Positions 1 to 11,680 of a stretch of 64,000 nucleotides of DNA are shown here, piece by piece. Below the pieces are notes generated by a model. The model had not been told where the DNA came from. It saw only the letters and a list, made by a program, of their open reading frames with translations, and ran no database searches. Every line of letters begins with the position of its first letter. Position 1 is the stretch's first letter. This DNA comes from Orobanche coerulescens. Its lineage: Eukaryota > Streptophyta > Magnoliopsida > Lamiales > Orobanchaceae. A program made the position numbers and the translations under genes. The DNA lies in NCBI GenBank assembly GCA_033398695.1, contig CM065802.1:137440096-137504095 (forward strand), read 5' to 3'.

Positions 1-777
1 CCCTTTAATCTATGAGGCATGTCAGGATCACATAAACCCTTGTGGCACTCTTCCACTTCAACCACCCTGCCTTTATTCTGTGAGCCACATCGCCATCTAG
101 CTCTCCATCCTTTTGGATAATAGATCCAAGATACCGAAAGAAAGTGGATCAATGAACAACTTTTCCATCAAATGTGATCATCCCCGCCTCTCTATCACTG
201 TTTTCGCTAAACCTACACTCCATATATTCAGTCTTACTTCTGCTCATCCTAAAGCCTCGAGCTTCCAAAGTATCCCTCCAAAGTTCTAATTTATGTTGCA
301 CTCCAACCTACGTTTCATCAATCAACACAATATCATCTGCAAACCTCATACACCACGGAACGTCATTTTGAATTTCTCTTGTCAATTCGTCCATGACTGT
401 GGCAAAGAGAAAAGGACTAAGAGAAGATCTTTGATGCACCCCAATCATAATAGGGAATTCTTCTGTCCTCCCAATATTAGTACGTACACTTGTACTAACT
501 CCCTCATACATGTCCTTTATAATGTCAATATATTTCCGCGATACACCCTTCTTTGCTAAGGCCCACCATTGGTACTTTAACATATGCCTTCTCTAAATCA
601 ATAAAAACCATATGTAGATATTTCTTTATATCTCGATAATGTTCCATCAGCTGCCGGATAAGATAAATTGCTTCCAAGGTCGATCTTCCAGGTATAAATC
701 CAAACTGATTTTCTGTTATCTTCACACAATTTCTGATCCTTTGTTCAATTACTCGTTCCCACAACTTCATGGTATGA
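1..777 (-). pseudogene. LINE reverse transcriptase fragment (RTE-like)
   Basis: On the minus strand this is the later part of a non-LTR retrotransposon reverse transcriptase. In order it shows FGFIPGRST (about 680-704), VFIDLEKAY (about 582-608), the catalytic loop FADDIVLIDE (about 314-343) and GFRMSRSKTEYMEC (about 210-260), then runs off the window edge. After KAY the usual Asp is Val, and a frame change with lost sequence near 560-580 splits the palm, so no active enzyme is possible. Nothing upstream of the palm is present, which fits the 5' truncation normal for LINE copies. The broken end at about 777 abuts the middle of a Copia LTR, so the LINE probably inserted there; its 3' tail and the rest of that LTR should lie left of the window. 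The RTE clade call is from motif flavour only. Confidence 0.85.
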
Positions 778-1754
778 CAAGAATATTTGATGGATAAATA
801 TGTATTTATTATCGCTTCATTAATATTGAATATTAGATATCTAATTTGATTTATTTAATAAAGCATGCGGTCTAGTGAATTGAAATTAATTACCGGGTGA
901 TTAATTTAGTTCATAAATAATTATTTCTTGGAAATATATTATTATAATTTTTTATTTGATACAATTAATTAATCGGATTAATTAATTAAGTATAAATACA
1001 TTTGAGATAAAACAAAGTGTACTTAACAGACTAGATACGCGAACGTCTGGTACACGAACCGAGTGGCTCGGCTCGTTTTCTCACCTAATACCAAGTGGGC
1101 TACCCCCCTCACCTTCTCCTCACCTTCCATGTTACTTCCTAACATGTGAGGTGTATATTATATATAACAAATGATGAAGACTTGTGATTTTGATTCCATA
1201 TCTCATAATGTCATCTAATTTTGTTATATAATAAATGTGTTGGTCTTTGTTTTGAATAAGAGTTGTAAAAACACATACACACACACTGATCAGCCGTGAG
1301 TTTGTGTGGGAGGAGAGAAGATATTTTTCTTCATTTTCTTGTTCATCTTAGAGAGAGAGAGAAAAAGGAAGAGGAGAAGAGAAGAAAAATATTGTATCAA
1401 TTCCTAGCTGTGTTCTTTGAGAATTAATTGATATTTTATTTTTTCGATTAACATCCGTCGCGTGATAACGGAAAGACAAACGGCATGTTCAGTGTTTAGA
1501 TCATTCATCAAGCTAGAACGAATCGTATTCGTGTTCGTGTTGGTGATCGGAAACGACCAAAGCTTGGCTCGGGAATTTTTCCTTCAAGAAGATATTATAA
1601 AAGGTCTACGAGGGTATGATCTTTTAATTTTATCTTCGTCATTTTATATTTGTTTATATGATGCTTGATCGTTATATTTTAGGGTTTGGTTTTATCCGAT
1701 TGGACCGGTTTATTTTCCGCTGCATATTCTGATTTTTAATCACCAAACCCAACA
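778..1754 (+). mobile_element. Copia element A, 5' LTR (5' part missing in window)
   Basis: Aligns along its whole length with 34853-35823, the last half of A's complete 3' LTR. It ends in CCCAACA immediately before a primer-binding site. The first ~985 bp of the LTR are absent because LINE sequence joins at about 777. In the first ~150 aligned bases I count about ten substitutions against the 3' copy, so the element is old. It contains a TATA-like run near 1153-1168 and a purine-rich stretch near 1345-1390 that may be transcribed leader. Confidence 0.9.
1153..1168 (+). promoter_or_regulatory. TATA-like element in A LTR
   Basis: An alternating TA run (TATATTATATATAA) follows a conserved AACATGTGAGGTG block. 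The same run occurs in the 3' LTR near 35220-35236. The position, about 590 bp before the LTR end, is reasonable for an LTR promoter. This is an inference from sequence only. Confidence 0.4.
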
Positions 1755-1755
1755 G

Positions 1756-1767
1756 TGGTATCGGAGC
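1756..1767 (+). other. Copia A primer-binding site
   Basis: TGGTATCGGAGC lies one base after the 5' LTR end. It differs at one base from TGGTATCAGAGC, the complement of the initiator-Met tRNA 3' end used by many plant LTR retrotransposons. This fixes the LTR boundary. Confidence 0.85.
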
Positions 1768-3374
1768 GAGATCTATGCGATCGTATATTCGATATTTGCA
1801 TTTGGAATGATTGGTTATTTTTTTATGATTTAGAATCATAATTGTTTTAATTGTTAATGTTTCATTGTTTATCTAAATATTATTTTTTCATGATTTTATG
1901 TTACACAATAAATCTATTTTTCTTTTGAAAAACTGATTTCAATTGTGTAATATAAAAATTAGAAAAATATTATTTTTGGATTCGGGACGAAAAGACAAGC
2001 CGTAAAAATGGTCGGACCTGACATTTCGAGGTCACGGGGCTTGATCGACGACAAGCTAAGAAGTTGGTCAATGGCCGCGAGCTTGGCCCGAGCCTTGTGT
2101 TTTCCGACTTCGTTTTTATATTTTGTTCGGTAAATTAATTTCCTGCATATTAAATTGGATTTAATTTGACTAAAATATAATTATGGTAATTTTATTTTTA
2201 AGAAAATTAATTTAATGAAATATTTATTTTGTCCGGAACAAATTAAAATTAACGGTTATGTGAATTAATTAGATTAATTCTAATAGTTGGATTAATTTTT
2301 GTTAATTAGATCAATATTTAGATTAATCAATATTGTCTTTTATTTAATGTAATGGTTGCATTATTTTTGAATGGTGATGTAGTTCATGGACTTAGTATTT
2401 TGAATCTTTATTCGATGGGGTTGTAATGGCCGTTTTGAGCCGATTTATTTTTTTTAGTAAATTTGTATAGGATGCAAATTTTATTAATGTAACAAATTAG
2501 CTATGACGAAGAGCCGAGGACGAACTGCCATGAAAGCGAAAATTCAAGACTTGTAATTAGATTACTTGTATTTTTTTATCGAGTCAATGAGGACTCTGTG
2601 CTTAGGAACGGTCCATGAACTGCATGTTGTTAGTTTTAGGTTGTGTATGTTTTCATATTGTATGACGAACAAACAAACCGACAAACCGATAAACCGCGAT
2701 TATAATATGATTAATGTGCAAAGTATAACATATAATCGTGTAATTCTCCCACTTAACAAACACTAAGTTATAAAGGTTACGAGGTTTCCTACCCTCCATC
2801 AAACTCATGGAAAATTGAAATCTAAACTAAAATATTATTCTTCCGAGTATGTTGGGGTAATATTTTTGAGGAAGGTTGATAAATTCCAAGAGTGCATTAG
2901 ATGCCTTTGGTTGTGACAAATCAAACCCCTAAAAATCGTATGGGTTGCCGGGTAAGATTTAATTGTCAGACTAATAGGAGTTGACGGTTTAAACTTAGAT
3001 AGTTCAGCGAGCCATAGAAACTGAATGGGTTGAGGGCAAGTGAACTAGGGGTAAAAGAAGATCAAATCATCCATTAGATGGGTTGGTGTTACACACCACT
3101 TTATAAATAATAATAGAATAGAAACCGTATGTGTTGCTCTCTATTAAACTTTGTAAAAAAATCGATCACCACTATAAAGTCAACCATGACTTTCGGATTT
3201 CACATGGGAGTGTGCAAATGCCGATAAAATAGTGGAAGCCGAGTTATGAATAAAGGAAGTCCTTAAATTCTTTACTCGAAAATGTGAAATGTTTGATAGG
3301 ATCCATTTCGAGATCATAATTAAACAATCACTAATGAATCTTAAATTATTCTCTGCACTTGACAATATCTCAAA
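1768..3374 (+). other. Copia A untranslated leader
   Basis: About 1.6 kb between primer-binding site and gag. It is AT-rich with a short GC-richer patch near 1981-2110. I find no reading frame with retrotransposon or host features. Such leaders normally hold packaging and dimerisation signals, but I cannot point to one. Confidence 0.6.
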
Positions 3375-4902
3375 ATGACAATGAACTCACTCGCAATTTT
3401 ACTTAAAAAGAACACTCTAACTGGACCCAACTTTGTGGACTCGCTCCAAAATCTGAGGATAGTCCTCAGTATGGAAACATTGGGATACGTCTTGGAGGCG
3501 GACATCCCACCGGCTCTTGCAAGGACCATGACTAATCAGGAAGAATTTGATGCCCATGAGAAATGGGTTAAGGATGATGTCAGGGTTCGTGCTTTCATGA
3601 TGGACTCTATGAACAATGAGCTTCAGAGGGCCCATGAAAACATGCCCTCTTCAAGGGCGATTCTGGCACATCTTACCGAACTATACGGGGAGCACAGTCG
3701 AACTGCTCGGTATGAGATATCGAAGCAGTTGTTTGGTGCTCGGATGAAGGAAGGTGAGAAAGTTTGGGATCATGTCCTCAAAATGATATCCATGATCAAC
3801 AGATTGGAGGCTCTTGATTTTAGGACGAATGCTTCTCTCCAGACCGACATTATCCTACAGTCACTTCCTGACTCCTTCTCTCAGTTTGTGATGAACTTCA
3901 ACTGCAACGAGATTGCTTGCAACTTAGCTGGGATAATGAATAAACTGAATACGACACAGTCTCAGATGAAGACTAGGCCGAAGGAGGCTGCACTTGTTAT
4001 TTCTTATGGGCCTCGGAGGTCAGATAACAATAAGAAAATGGGCAAGAAGCAGTTCAAGCCCAAAGGAGGGGTACAGAAATATAAGGACAAGGCCCCAATG
4101 GTTCAAAAGAGTAAGGGCCCTAAGAAAACAGAAAAATGCTTCAACTGCGGTGAGCTAGGCCAGTGGAGAAGGTATTGTCCAAAACTTGACCGAAATGTGC
4201 CTTCATGTACGGAACTACTGGTTTTGGAAACAAATTGTTCTGTAAGTGTATATTCTACTTCTTGGATATTTGATTCTGGTGCGAGTTCTCAAATATGTAC
4301 AATGAATCAGGATATGGAACAAAGTAGAAAGCTTAGAGTTGGAGAAGTGATGGTGACAGTTGGCAGCAGGCATAGTGTCGAGGCTACTGACATCGGATCA
4401 CTATTGTTAGATTTAGAATCCTGTTTTATTCTTACTTTTGAAGATGTACTTGTATTTCCCAAGGGACATAAAAATATTGTATCAATTCCGGCCATGGACC
4501 GAAAAGGATTTAACTTCTTTATTGGAGATTGGTCCTGTCGAATTTATTTTAGAAATAAATTAGTTGGTACTGCTACATTATTAAATGGTTTATACCATTT
4601 GAATATTAAGAATAAAACAACTGTGAACACTATAACTAAGAAGCGTTGTAGGGATGAAACAAACCAAGTACTTAAGTGGCATCTTAGACTTGGTCATATT
4701 GGTCAGACCAAGGTTCATAAAATGGAGAAAGATGGACTTACGGGTCCATTGGGATCAAATCCCTATCCAGCTTGTGAATCTTGCCTTCAAGGCAAAATGA
4801 CTAAGTTACCCTTCGCAAGGACTTTTTAAAGAGCTGCTGAAAAACTTGGATTGATCCATACCGACGTCTATGGCCCTTTTGAAGTGGCACGAGATGGCGT
4901 TC
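3375..4902 (+). pseudogene. Copia A gag-protease-integrase (first part), interrupted
   Basis: Starts at ATG 3375 after stops in frame. Residues ~1-230 are a Copia gag (UBN2-type) domain. A zinc knuckle follows near 4137-4178 as CFNCGELGQWRRYC, in which the zinc-binding His is Gln. The aspartic protease motif DSGASS is near 4271. The GAG-pre-integrase zinc region follows, with LKWHLRLGHIG and CESCLQGK near 4672-4800. A TAA at 4827-4829 breaks the frame, and integrase then continues in the same frame through HTDVYGPF, which carries the first catalytic Asp. The frame is cut at 4902 by insertion of element B and resumes at 31491. Removing B and one target duplication leaves both halves in one frame. 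Gag and protease would act in virus-like particles; the His-to-Gln change, the stop and the insertion make this copy inactive. Confidence 0.9.
4898..4902 (+). repeat. Target-site duplication, left copy (element B)
   Basis: CGTTC immediately before the TG of B's 5' LTR. The partner CTTTC at 31487-31491 has one mismatch. Using one copy of the five bases restores continuity of A's integrase frame, which independently supports this boundary. Confidence 0.85.
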
Positions 4903-7788
4903 TGTAATGCCCCGGTCTTTTATATGCATGAATTATTACGACCTCAAGTGCGATATTAGGGTTTTGCATTCACAAATAATAAAATTCTGACTAATGGAGT
5001 AAGTTTAGAACTATTTACACGTTTTTAATTCAGAAATCAGATGTTCGGTTATTTGGTTGGGTTTACCTTCCGAATTTGATTTTTATGTTTCGATAGACAG
5101 AATTGTGATTCCGTCAACTTCTATATACATCACTTTTACGTTATGAGTACGATTTTTAAAAGTTTACTTTTTAAATTTTCGGGTATATTTTATGTCGAGT
5201 CGTTTTCTCGGATAATTCGCATTCCGTAAAACGCGAAACTTTTCTCCGACTTTAAGTGCGATACTATAATTTAAGTATATGTCATACACACAATACTCGA
5301 GTAATTTTATCTGTGGAGGAGTGAAACGTCGAATATTATTCGACCGCTTTATCGAGGACGTCTAGGGTTAACCTAGTATATAAAGGGACATCACCTCCCT
5401 TTCATTTTTCCTCCTCACTTCATCTTCTTCCTCTCTTCATTTCTCACTTCAGACGCCCCTCCCCCTTCACCATTGAGGAACACCATTGTTCTTCATTAAG
5501 AACTCAAGTTACAAGCTTACTTTGTGTTCCAAACTTGAATCGAAGTTCATATTCAAGTAAGTTACCTTATTCTCTTCATTTCTACCCAAGTAAAAATAGG
5601 TTTTGGACCACTTTAAAATTTGGAAAATATATGAAGAGTTTAGGTTTAATGTTATAATGTTTTGTATGTTGTCTCTAAGTTGATTTTAAGGTACTTGAAA
5701 GTGTTTAGAACAAGTTGTAATCATGTCTTGATTTTTTTCATGTTGGCCGAAACATTTAGGGTTTTATAACTCAATCATGTGTTGTTTTTCTTATGATTTT
5801 CTTACACAATATGTTGCTATATGATGATATGATGCTATGTTGAATTTAAGGAATTTTTATAAAATGTTTGGTGTTTTGAAAGTAAGGAAGAATCATGCTT
5901 AGTTCTTGATATGTTGTTGTATGTTCAAACTGACTTGATAATTGTGATGATATATGAAAGAAGTACATGATATGTTTTTGTTAGATTTTTATAAAATGTT
6001 TTTGAAGATTATTTGAAAACAAGAGCATGAAGTTATATTTATGAAGTTGGAAGATGTGTTGCTAATATTTGATGTGGTTAAGGAACATGTTATGTATTGA
6101 GGATTTTGAAGTCATGTTTAGGTCATTTGTATGTTAGGACCAAGACTTTGATTATAAACATGAGTTTATGTTAAGTTTGTTGCTTGATGTTGGAAACAAT
6201 TGATGCTTGATGTTTAATGTTGGGAAATAAAAATGAGTAAGTAGTTATGTTTTCAAAAGAAAAGATTATGAAATGGAGTTGTAATATCGAGAAGCATGCT
6301 TGTATGTCGACTTCTATATGTGTTATAAGTATGATATGCATGATTAGATTTTATATGTTTAGGGTTTTCGTTTCTAGAAACGATCTCTAGGTTAATATGA
6401 TGTTTTCCCATGTTCGTCGGATATTAGCAGTTTCATTACACTTCACAAAAACGGCCATAACTTTATCCACGTTTAATATTTTTAAGATCTGTAAAATGGA
6501 CATGAAACTAGACTTCATTGGCTTTCCATTGGTATAAGATACACTATCTAGTTCTTAAGGTGCATTAATATAATGCTAATTCTTTCCAGCCTTGATGCAC
6601 ATTATGTTATGATTATGTTAAGTGTTTGATGTTGGTTTTCGAACCAAGGAATGTGTAATGGAATCGAGTATCGGTTACCGTTGTTAGTATCTTATATGTC
6701 ATATGGTCAGTTAGGTTCTCTAAGAGAATCATATATTTTATTATTAAACTTAAGTCGAATGCAAAACTCTAAAGTCCAAACATGTAGATCGAGTCCGTTG
6801 TCCGTTAGACTTCGTTAAGTTCGATCGACCGCTAAACTTAGTTGTTTCCGATAAAAGGTGGAGACTGAAGCGTAAGGAAGAGCCGAGTATCATTTTTGCT
6901 TGCATTTATTACTTGTCCAGGTGGGCTTTCTATACGAAAACGATTTGAGCTTTGCTCTATCTTGATGAAATGTTTTACAAGCAAATTAAGATTTCAAATA
7001 TTTATGATGCATAAAAACTTTTATGTGGATTCTTATGAACCTATCATTGTTGGCTTGCCAACCTATGAAATGATCGGATCCTGAGCTAGACAAAGGTTGT
7101 TGAACATGGTTAGTGTACACAGTACTCGGGATTATAAGATCTCTTCGGTGGCTGATCTCGGGGAGTAACGTTCGCGGGAGGTGGCCACCATCCCCGGCGT
7201 AAATTATGGATATGGTGAATCTGATGATATATGCTATGAAATGAAATGATTTAGTAAACATAGGATTTTTCTTAAAAATCCCGTGTGTTACTGCTTATAC
7301 GCATGATGACAATTACGAAAGCATGTTTTATGTTTTGGCAATATGTTCACGGAGTACGTTGTACTCAGCCCTGTATATGTTTTAAAAATGTGCAGGTTGA
7401 GCAGGGGATGTGACGGAGGATGTTGAGTGGAAGTCTTTTATTTACGATAAATGTTAAGCCCCGGTTACATATCTTCATATATGTAACCAACCATGTTTTT
7501 TCGCTGCAAACACTCTTTATGATTTTACTTTCTGAGTTATGTTGATTGTAATATGCTATGAAGTCTTTTTCTAAACTTCAAGGCTAATATTATAACTATG
7601 TATCCTACTTTGGATTTTAAGTCAATCCCCCAGGATTGACTCCCTTCATGATGCTTTAATAGGTTATGCATGGATATTCACCCCTATTTCTTATGAAACG
7701 TATGTCTCCCCCTTTTTTCCCCGCTTCTTAATTCCTAACCCGGGTCACGCTCCGGCTGTGCCATCCTTAGGGATAAGGGGCCGTCACA
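4903..7788 (+). mobile_element. Element B, 5' LTR (2886 bp)
   Basis: Runs from TGTAATGCCCC to GGCCGTCACA and is followed by a primer-binding site at 7792. The first ~438 bp match 28724-29165 and the last ~446 bp match 31035-31486. In the left pair I count about 12 substitutions in 440 bp (roughly 3%). No reading frame of interest lies inside. A TATA box is at 5377-5385. Most of the LTR downstream of it (5580-7700) is T-rich and unremarkable. Confidence 0.92.
5377..5385 (+). promoter_or_regulatory. TATA box of B LTR
   Basis: TATATAAAG lies about 475 bp into the LTR and is followed by a C/T-rich stretch (5390-5460) typical of a plant transcription start and leader. The rearranged 3' LTR lost this part, so B has a promoter only at its 5' end. 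Confidence 0.65.
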
Positions 7789-7791
7789 GAA

Positions 7792-7803
7792 TGGTATCAG
7801 AGC
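7792..7803 (+). other. Element B primer-binding site
   Basis: TGGTATCAGAGC, a perfect match to the usual initiator-Met tRNA primer complement, three bases after the LTR end. Confidence 0.9.
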
Positions 7804-8508
7804 GGTTCGTTCGCTCCGAGTCTATGTTCTTTCAAGCGAAGTTTAGTTCGATTTCCTAAACTGATTTAAGAATCAATTGTCAACTCAACACCCCGTCACG
7901 TCATGCTCAACTGAAGAGTAAGGTAAAAGATTTACTTGTCTTTATGATTCAAACTTCTTTTGCCATGAAAATGTATCTCTTTACGTGCTTTTATGAAATA
8001 TTAATTATGAACATATATGGAACGATATATGTATGATGAAGCATGTACTATATGAATTTTTATTTTACGATTTACGCATGAATTGTTGCTGATGAAGAAA
8101 CATGAAAGACGAGAACCTAGAAACTTCCTTAGTGTCTTCTATTTCGCGAACGAGACCTTATGCGCCTTAAGTATTCCAGCACATGTACGAATATGAAGGA
8201 CGAGCAATGACGATGTAATAACGAGGATCGGCGATGCAGTGACGTCTCCAACGAGTATCACTTACGTATGAGTTATACGAGTATGGTTATTTATATCGGG
8301 ATGTCCATTTATGGCGGAACCCGAATAACTTTCATAACATACCCCGCCAGGGAGTATATTATTATTTTTATGTTAGGTGTTTCTCAGGGTCCAGAGTTCG
8401 AGTCGAGAACTTGGGATGAGATTTATATCCTTCTTCTGAGAACCCTTTAGTAGAGTTGTTCTATTATATTGAGACGTTGATGTATTATACGTATACCTTC
8501 TTCATAGG

Positions 8509-9255
8509 ATGGCGACCACGAAGACGATGCCGCGTAAGTCAACGAGGAGAAGGCGTACGCCGTACGACCTTGTGGAGGCTTTCCGCAGCACGTATCGAGG
8601 CATAGGTGCCACCGTGGGCCAGTGCATGGCAGACCTCGAGGCGACATGGTGCTTAGCTGCTCCTCATGGTGTCTCAGACTACGAGGGCATCCAGCGCCTT
8701 ATTGACCTCCTTCCGATCGAGTAGAGGGAGTGGGCTGCTGCAGTCTCATGGTACTATATCTTTTTGCGTGAGCCCACTTTAGTACTGTCCGAAGATTTCG
8801 TGGCCTTTGCTATCCGCATCACCACTCAGTACCTCCATCAACGTGCACCTCCCCATGGAGCTTGCGTGTTTCGACCTTATGCTAGGGGAGCCTTGCCGGA
8901 GAGGCTAGCTACACCTCTACCGATCCAGCTGGTTCTTGTTTCACCGCCTCATGCTCAGTTTGGGTTAGACATGGAGGCAGGGACCTCAGCACCTCGCCGC
9001 AGGGACGTGAGGACCGAGCCTTTTATTCTCATGAGGACGTCTCCGCCACTTCGACCCATGCCAGTCATCGATCCAGTCCATCCACGACCGATTGCAGATG
9101 ATGCTCATCTATTTCTTCCAAAGAAGCGCAGAGTCACTGAAGACCCTGTTGCAGTCTCTCCAGCTTTAGACGAGGCAACAGAAGAAGATCCGGAAGAGGA
9201 TCCGGAGGAGTTCTCCGAGGAGGACAGCTCGACCGCTGAGTCGAGGACGACTTGA
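8509..9255 (+). pseudogene. Unrecognised ORF between PBS and gag of element B
   Basis: A 249-codon reading frame starting at an ATG with A at -3 and G at +4, broken by one in-frame TAG at 8722-8724 and continuing in the same frame to TGA at 9253-9255. The N-terminus is basic (KTMPRKSTRRRR). The middle is mixed, with FRSTYRGIGATVGQCMADLE and, after the stop, REPTLVLSEDFVAFAIRIT. The C-terminus is strongly acidic (EEDPEEDPEE). It is visibly more GC-rich than the LTR and leader around it. It lies inside the element, after the primer-binding site and about 450 bp before gag. I do not recognise the family. Chromoviruses normally have no ORF here; Ogre-type Gypsy elements have an extra ORF before gag, but I see no similarity I can name. 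The regions 7804-8508 and 9256-9704 around it look non-coding. Confidence 0.6.
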
Positions 9256-9704
9256 GACAGCTCAGGATGGTGCTAGCCATTTATTTTGTATTTTTGTATG
9301 CGGAACGTCACTTCTTTTTCTTATACGTGTCGTTCTGATGTCTAGCACTTTCTTATTTTATAGACGGCAATGCTATTTGTTAGAGCATCCCGCATTTTGG
9401 CATATTTGTAGGCATGTAGCCTAGATCAGCTTATATTGATAGTCAGTAAGACCTCGTTGAAGGCAGTTGTACTATTATGATGCATATGATATATTGATAT
9501 ATATTTTGACCCTTCATGGGGTTTTCTTCTCATGAGTATGATGTTGTTATTTCTGATCTCTTTCTCGACCTGGCTACGAGAGTTATCTATGAGTATGTGT
9601 TGATGCGTTATGATTATGTAGTCGCGAACTCCTTTCTATGACCCAGTATGATGATAATTACGGACCATTGAGAATGAACTAATGATGATTATGTGCACCA
9701 CAGA

Positions 9705-10718
9705 ATGCCACCCAGAAGGGAAAGAAGGAGAGGAGGGCATGAACGCGCACCTACACCACCTCCTCCTCCACCCCAATGGGCTATTGAAGAGCTTTTCCTC
9801 AAGCAGAATCCCCCTACTTTCAATGGGTAAGGAAACCCGAGCGATGCTGAGCTTTGGGTTAGAGCTATGGAACGAATTTTTAACTTCCTAAGGTGTACTA
9901 ACCAAGAGCGTCTTTCTTGTGTGCTCTTCCAACTCACTGGATCTGCGGACTTCTGGTGGGAAGCATGCAGGAAGATCATGACGGCTGAGCAACTGGAAAA
10001 CTACTCTTGGGAGGAATTCAAGGAGTCACTGTATGACAAGTATGTTCCAAAAACCTTCAAGGTCAAGAAGGAAGCTGAGTTCTATAATCTGAAGCAAGGA
10101 AGGATGTTAGTGACCGAGTATGATAGAATGTTTTGTGAGTTATCAAGGTATGATCTAGACCAAGTTGATACGGATGAGAAGATGGCAGAAAAATTTAGAT
10201 CAGGACTGAGACATGAGATAGGCATGTCCCTAGCTAGCCATGGAAGGCTGAGCTACACTGAATCACAGAACAGAGCTCTGGATATTGAGGCAGCAATGCC
10301 AGAAGAGAAGCGAGCGCCTACAGTTACACCACCACCCACTCAGACAAATTCCCACGAATATAAGGGGAAGAATAAGTGGGAAGGACAAAACAATGGTGGC
10401 AATGGGAACAACCAGGATAATAGGAAGCCGTGGCAGGGAAATATATCTTATGGACAGCCTCAGGCTCAAGGAGGCAACAATCAGGGACGGCAAATGGTTC
10501 CTGCTCAGGGAGGCAATAATCAGGGGCGAGTTGCAAACCCTGTATGTCCCAAGTGTAACAAGCAGCATAATGGTGCCTGTCTGTTGGGCACTGGAAGTTG
10601 TTACACGTGTGGTCAAAAAGGCCATATTATGAGGAATTGTCCTAAGCAGCAGCAGGGAGAGAGACCAAACCACCAGGGTCAACCCCAGCCACTGAGAGCA
10701 ATACAAGGACAGCCGTAA
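9705..10718 (+). pseudogene. Element B gag
   Basis: Starts at ATG 9705 with MPPRRERRR and a proline run. A TAA at 9828-9830 interrupts the frame after PPTFNG, and the same frame then continues. Residues ~40-170 form the Retrotrans_gag capsid domain (LFQLTGSADFWWEA, FKESLYDKYVPKTF, EYDRMFCELSRYD). A Gly/Gln/Asn-rich linker follows. The nucleocapsid has CPKCNKQHNGAC and then an intact zinc knuckle CYTCGQKGHIMRNC at 10599-10640. A TAA at 10716-10718 ends the segment, but the next frame (protease) is in phase, so gag and pol were one polyprotein. Gag would form the particle and bind RNA; this copy cannot be translated whole. Confidence 0.9.
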
Positions 10719-11680
10719 CTGCCGCCACCACCAAAACAGCAGAATCAGAGTGCTAGGTCGTATGCCATCAATCAGAAGCAACCCGAGAAGGATAAGGGTA
10801 ACTTAGCAGGTATGGGCAAACTTCTTAACCTACCTGTAATTGTTTTGTTTGATACTGGAGCATCGCATTCATTTATTGCTAGAGCATGTGTGGATAATCT
10901 TAGTATTATACCGAAACGTGCTAGTCATGTCATTAGAGTATCTTCACCGCGAGGAGGAATTTCAACTACCACGCATGTTTGTTCTAATCTGGAATTAGAA
11001 CTAGGGAATCTTAAAGTGGTAACTAATAATCTGAATGTTATGACGATGTGGGATGTTGATGTAATCCTAGGAATGGATTGGTTAGCTGAGAATTATGCCA
11101 CAATTCTTTGTTATGAGAGGAAAATTTCCTTCAGACCACCGGGAAAGGAGCCCACAGACTTTCACGGCATAAGAATGGGTAGAGGATCACCCGTTATCTG
11201 TGCTCTCCAAGCCAAGAAGATGATGAGAAAGAAGGATTGTCAGGATTTCCTTATTTACCTTAATGGAGAAGCTGGAGAAGAGCATACGATATGTGATTTG
11301 CCAATTGTGTGAGAATACGAGGATGTATTCCCAGAAGTGTTACTGGGTTTACCACCAGATCGACAAGTGGATTTCAACATCGACCTGGAGCCAGGGTCAG
11401 CCCCAGTGTCGAAAGCACCATATAGGATGGCACCGAAGGAACTACAAGAACTCAAGATCCAACTGCAAGAGCTATTGCACTTAGGTTTCATTAGACCGAG
11501 TGTTTCTCCATAAGGAGCACCTGTCATTTTTGTGAAAAAGAAGGATGGTACACTAAGAATGTGTATAGATTACAGGGAGCTGAACAAGCTCACACTCAAG
11601 AACAAGTATCCTCTGCCAAGGATAGATGACTTGTTTGACCAACTCAAGTGAACAACTGTGTTTTCTAAGATAGACCTATC
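10719..11680 (+). pseudogene. Element B protease and N-terminal RT
   Basis: In phase with gag. The aspartic protease motif is VLFDTGASHSFIA (10842-10885), followed by the second protease half with VILGMDWLAEN near 11072. RT begins with [15 protein letters not shown] and [20 protein letters not shown] (11515-11575). In-frame stops are at 11310-11312, 11512-11514 and 11650-11652. Near 11676-11680 about ten bases are missing just after FSKIDL, shifting the frame by one. All these breaks are in otherwise well-conserved blocks, which points to decay after insertion. Confidence 0.9.

Noticed and set aside
7792..7803. tRNA gene fragments at TGGTATCAGAGC sites
   Set aside because: These are primer-binding sites right after LTR ends; no tRNA cloverleaf surrounds them.
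10263..10781. 172-codon minus-strand frame opposite gag of B
   Set aside because: It lies on the antisense of a clear gag domain, is low in complexity (Leu/Ser-rich), and has no features of its own.
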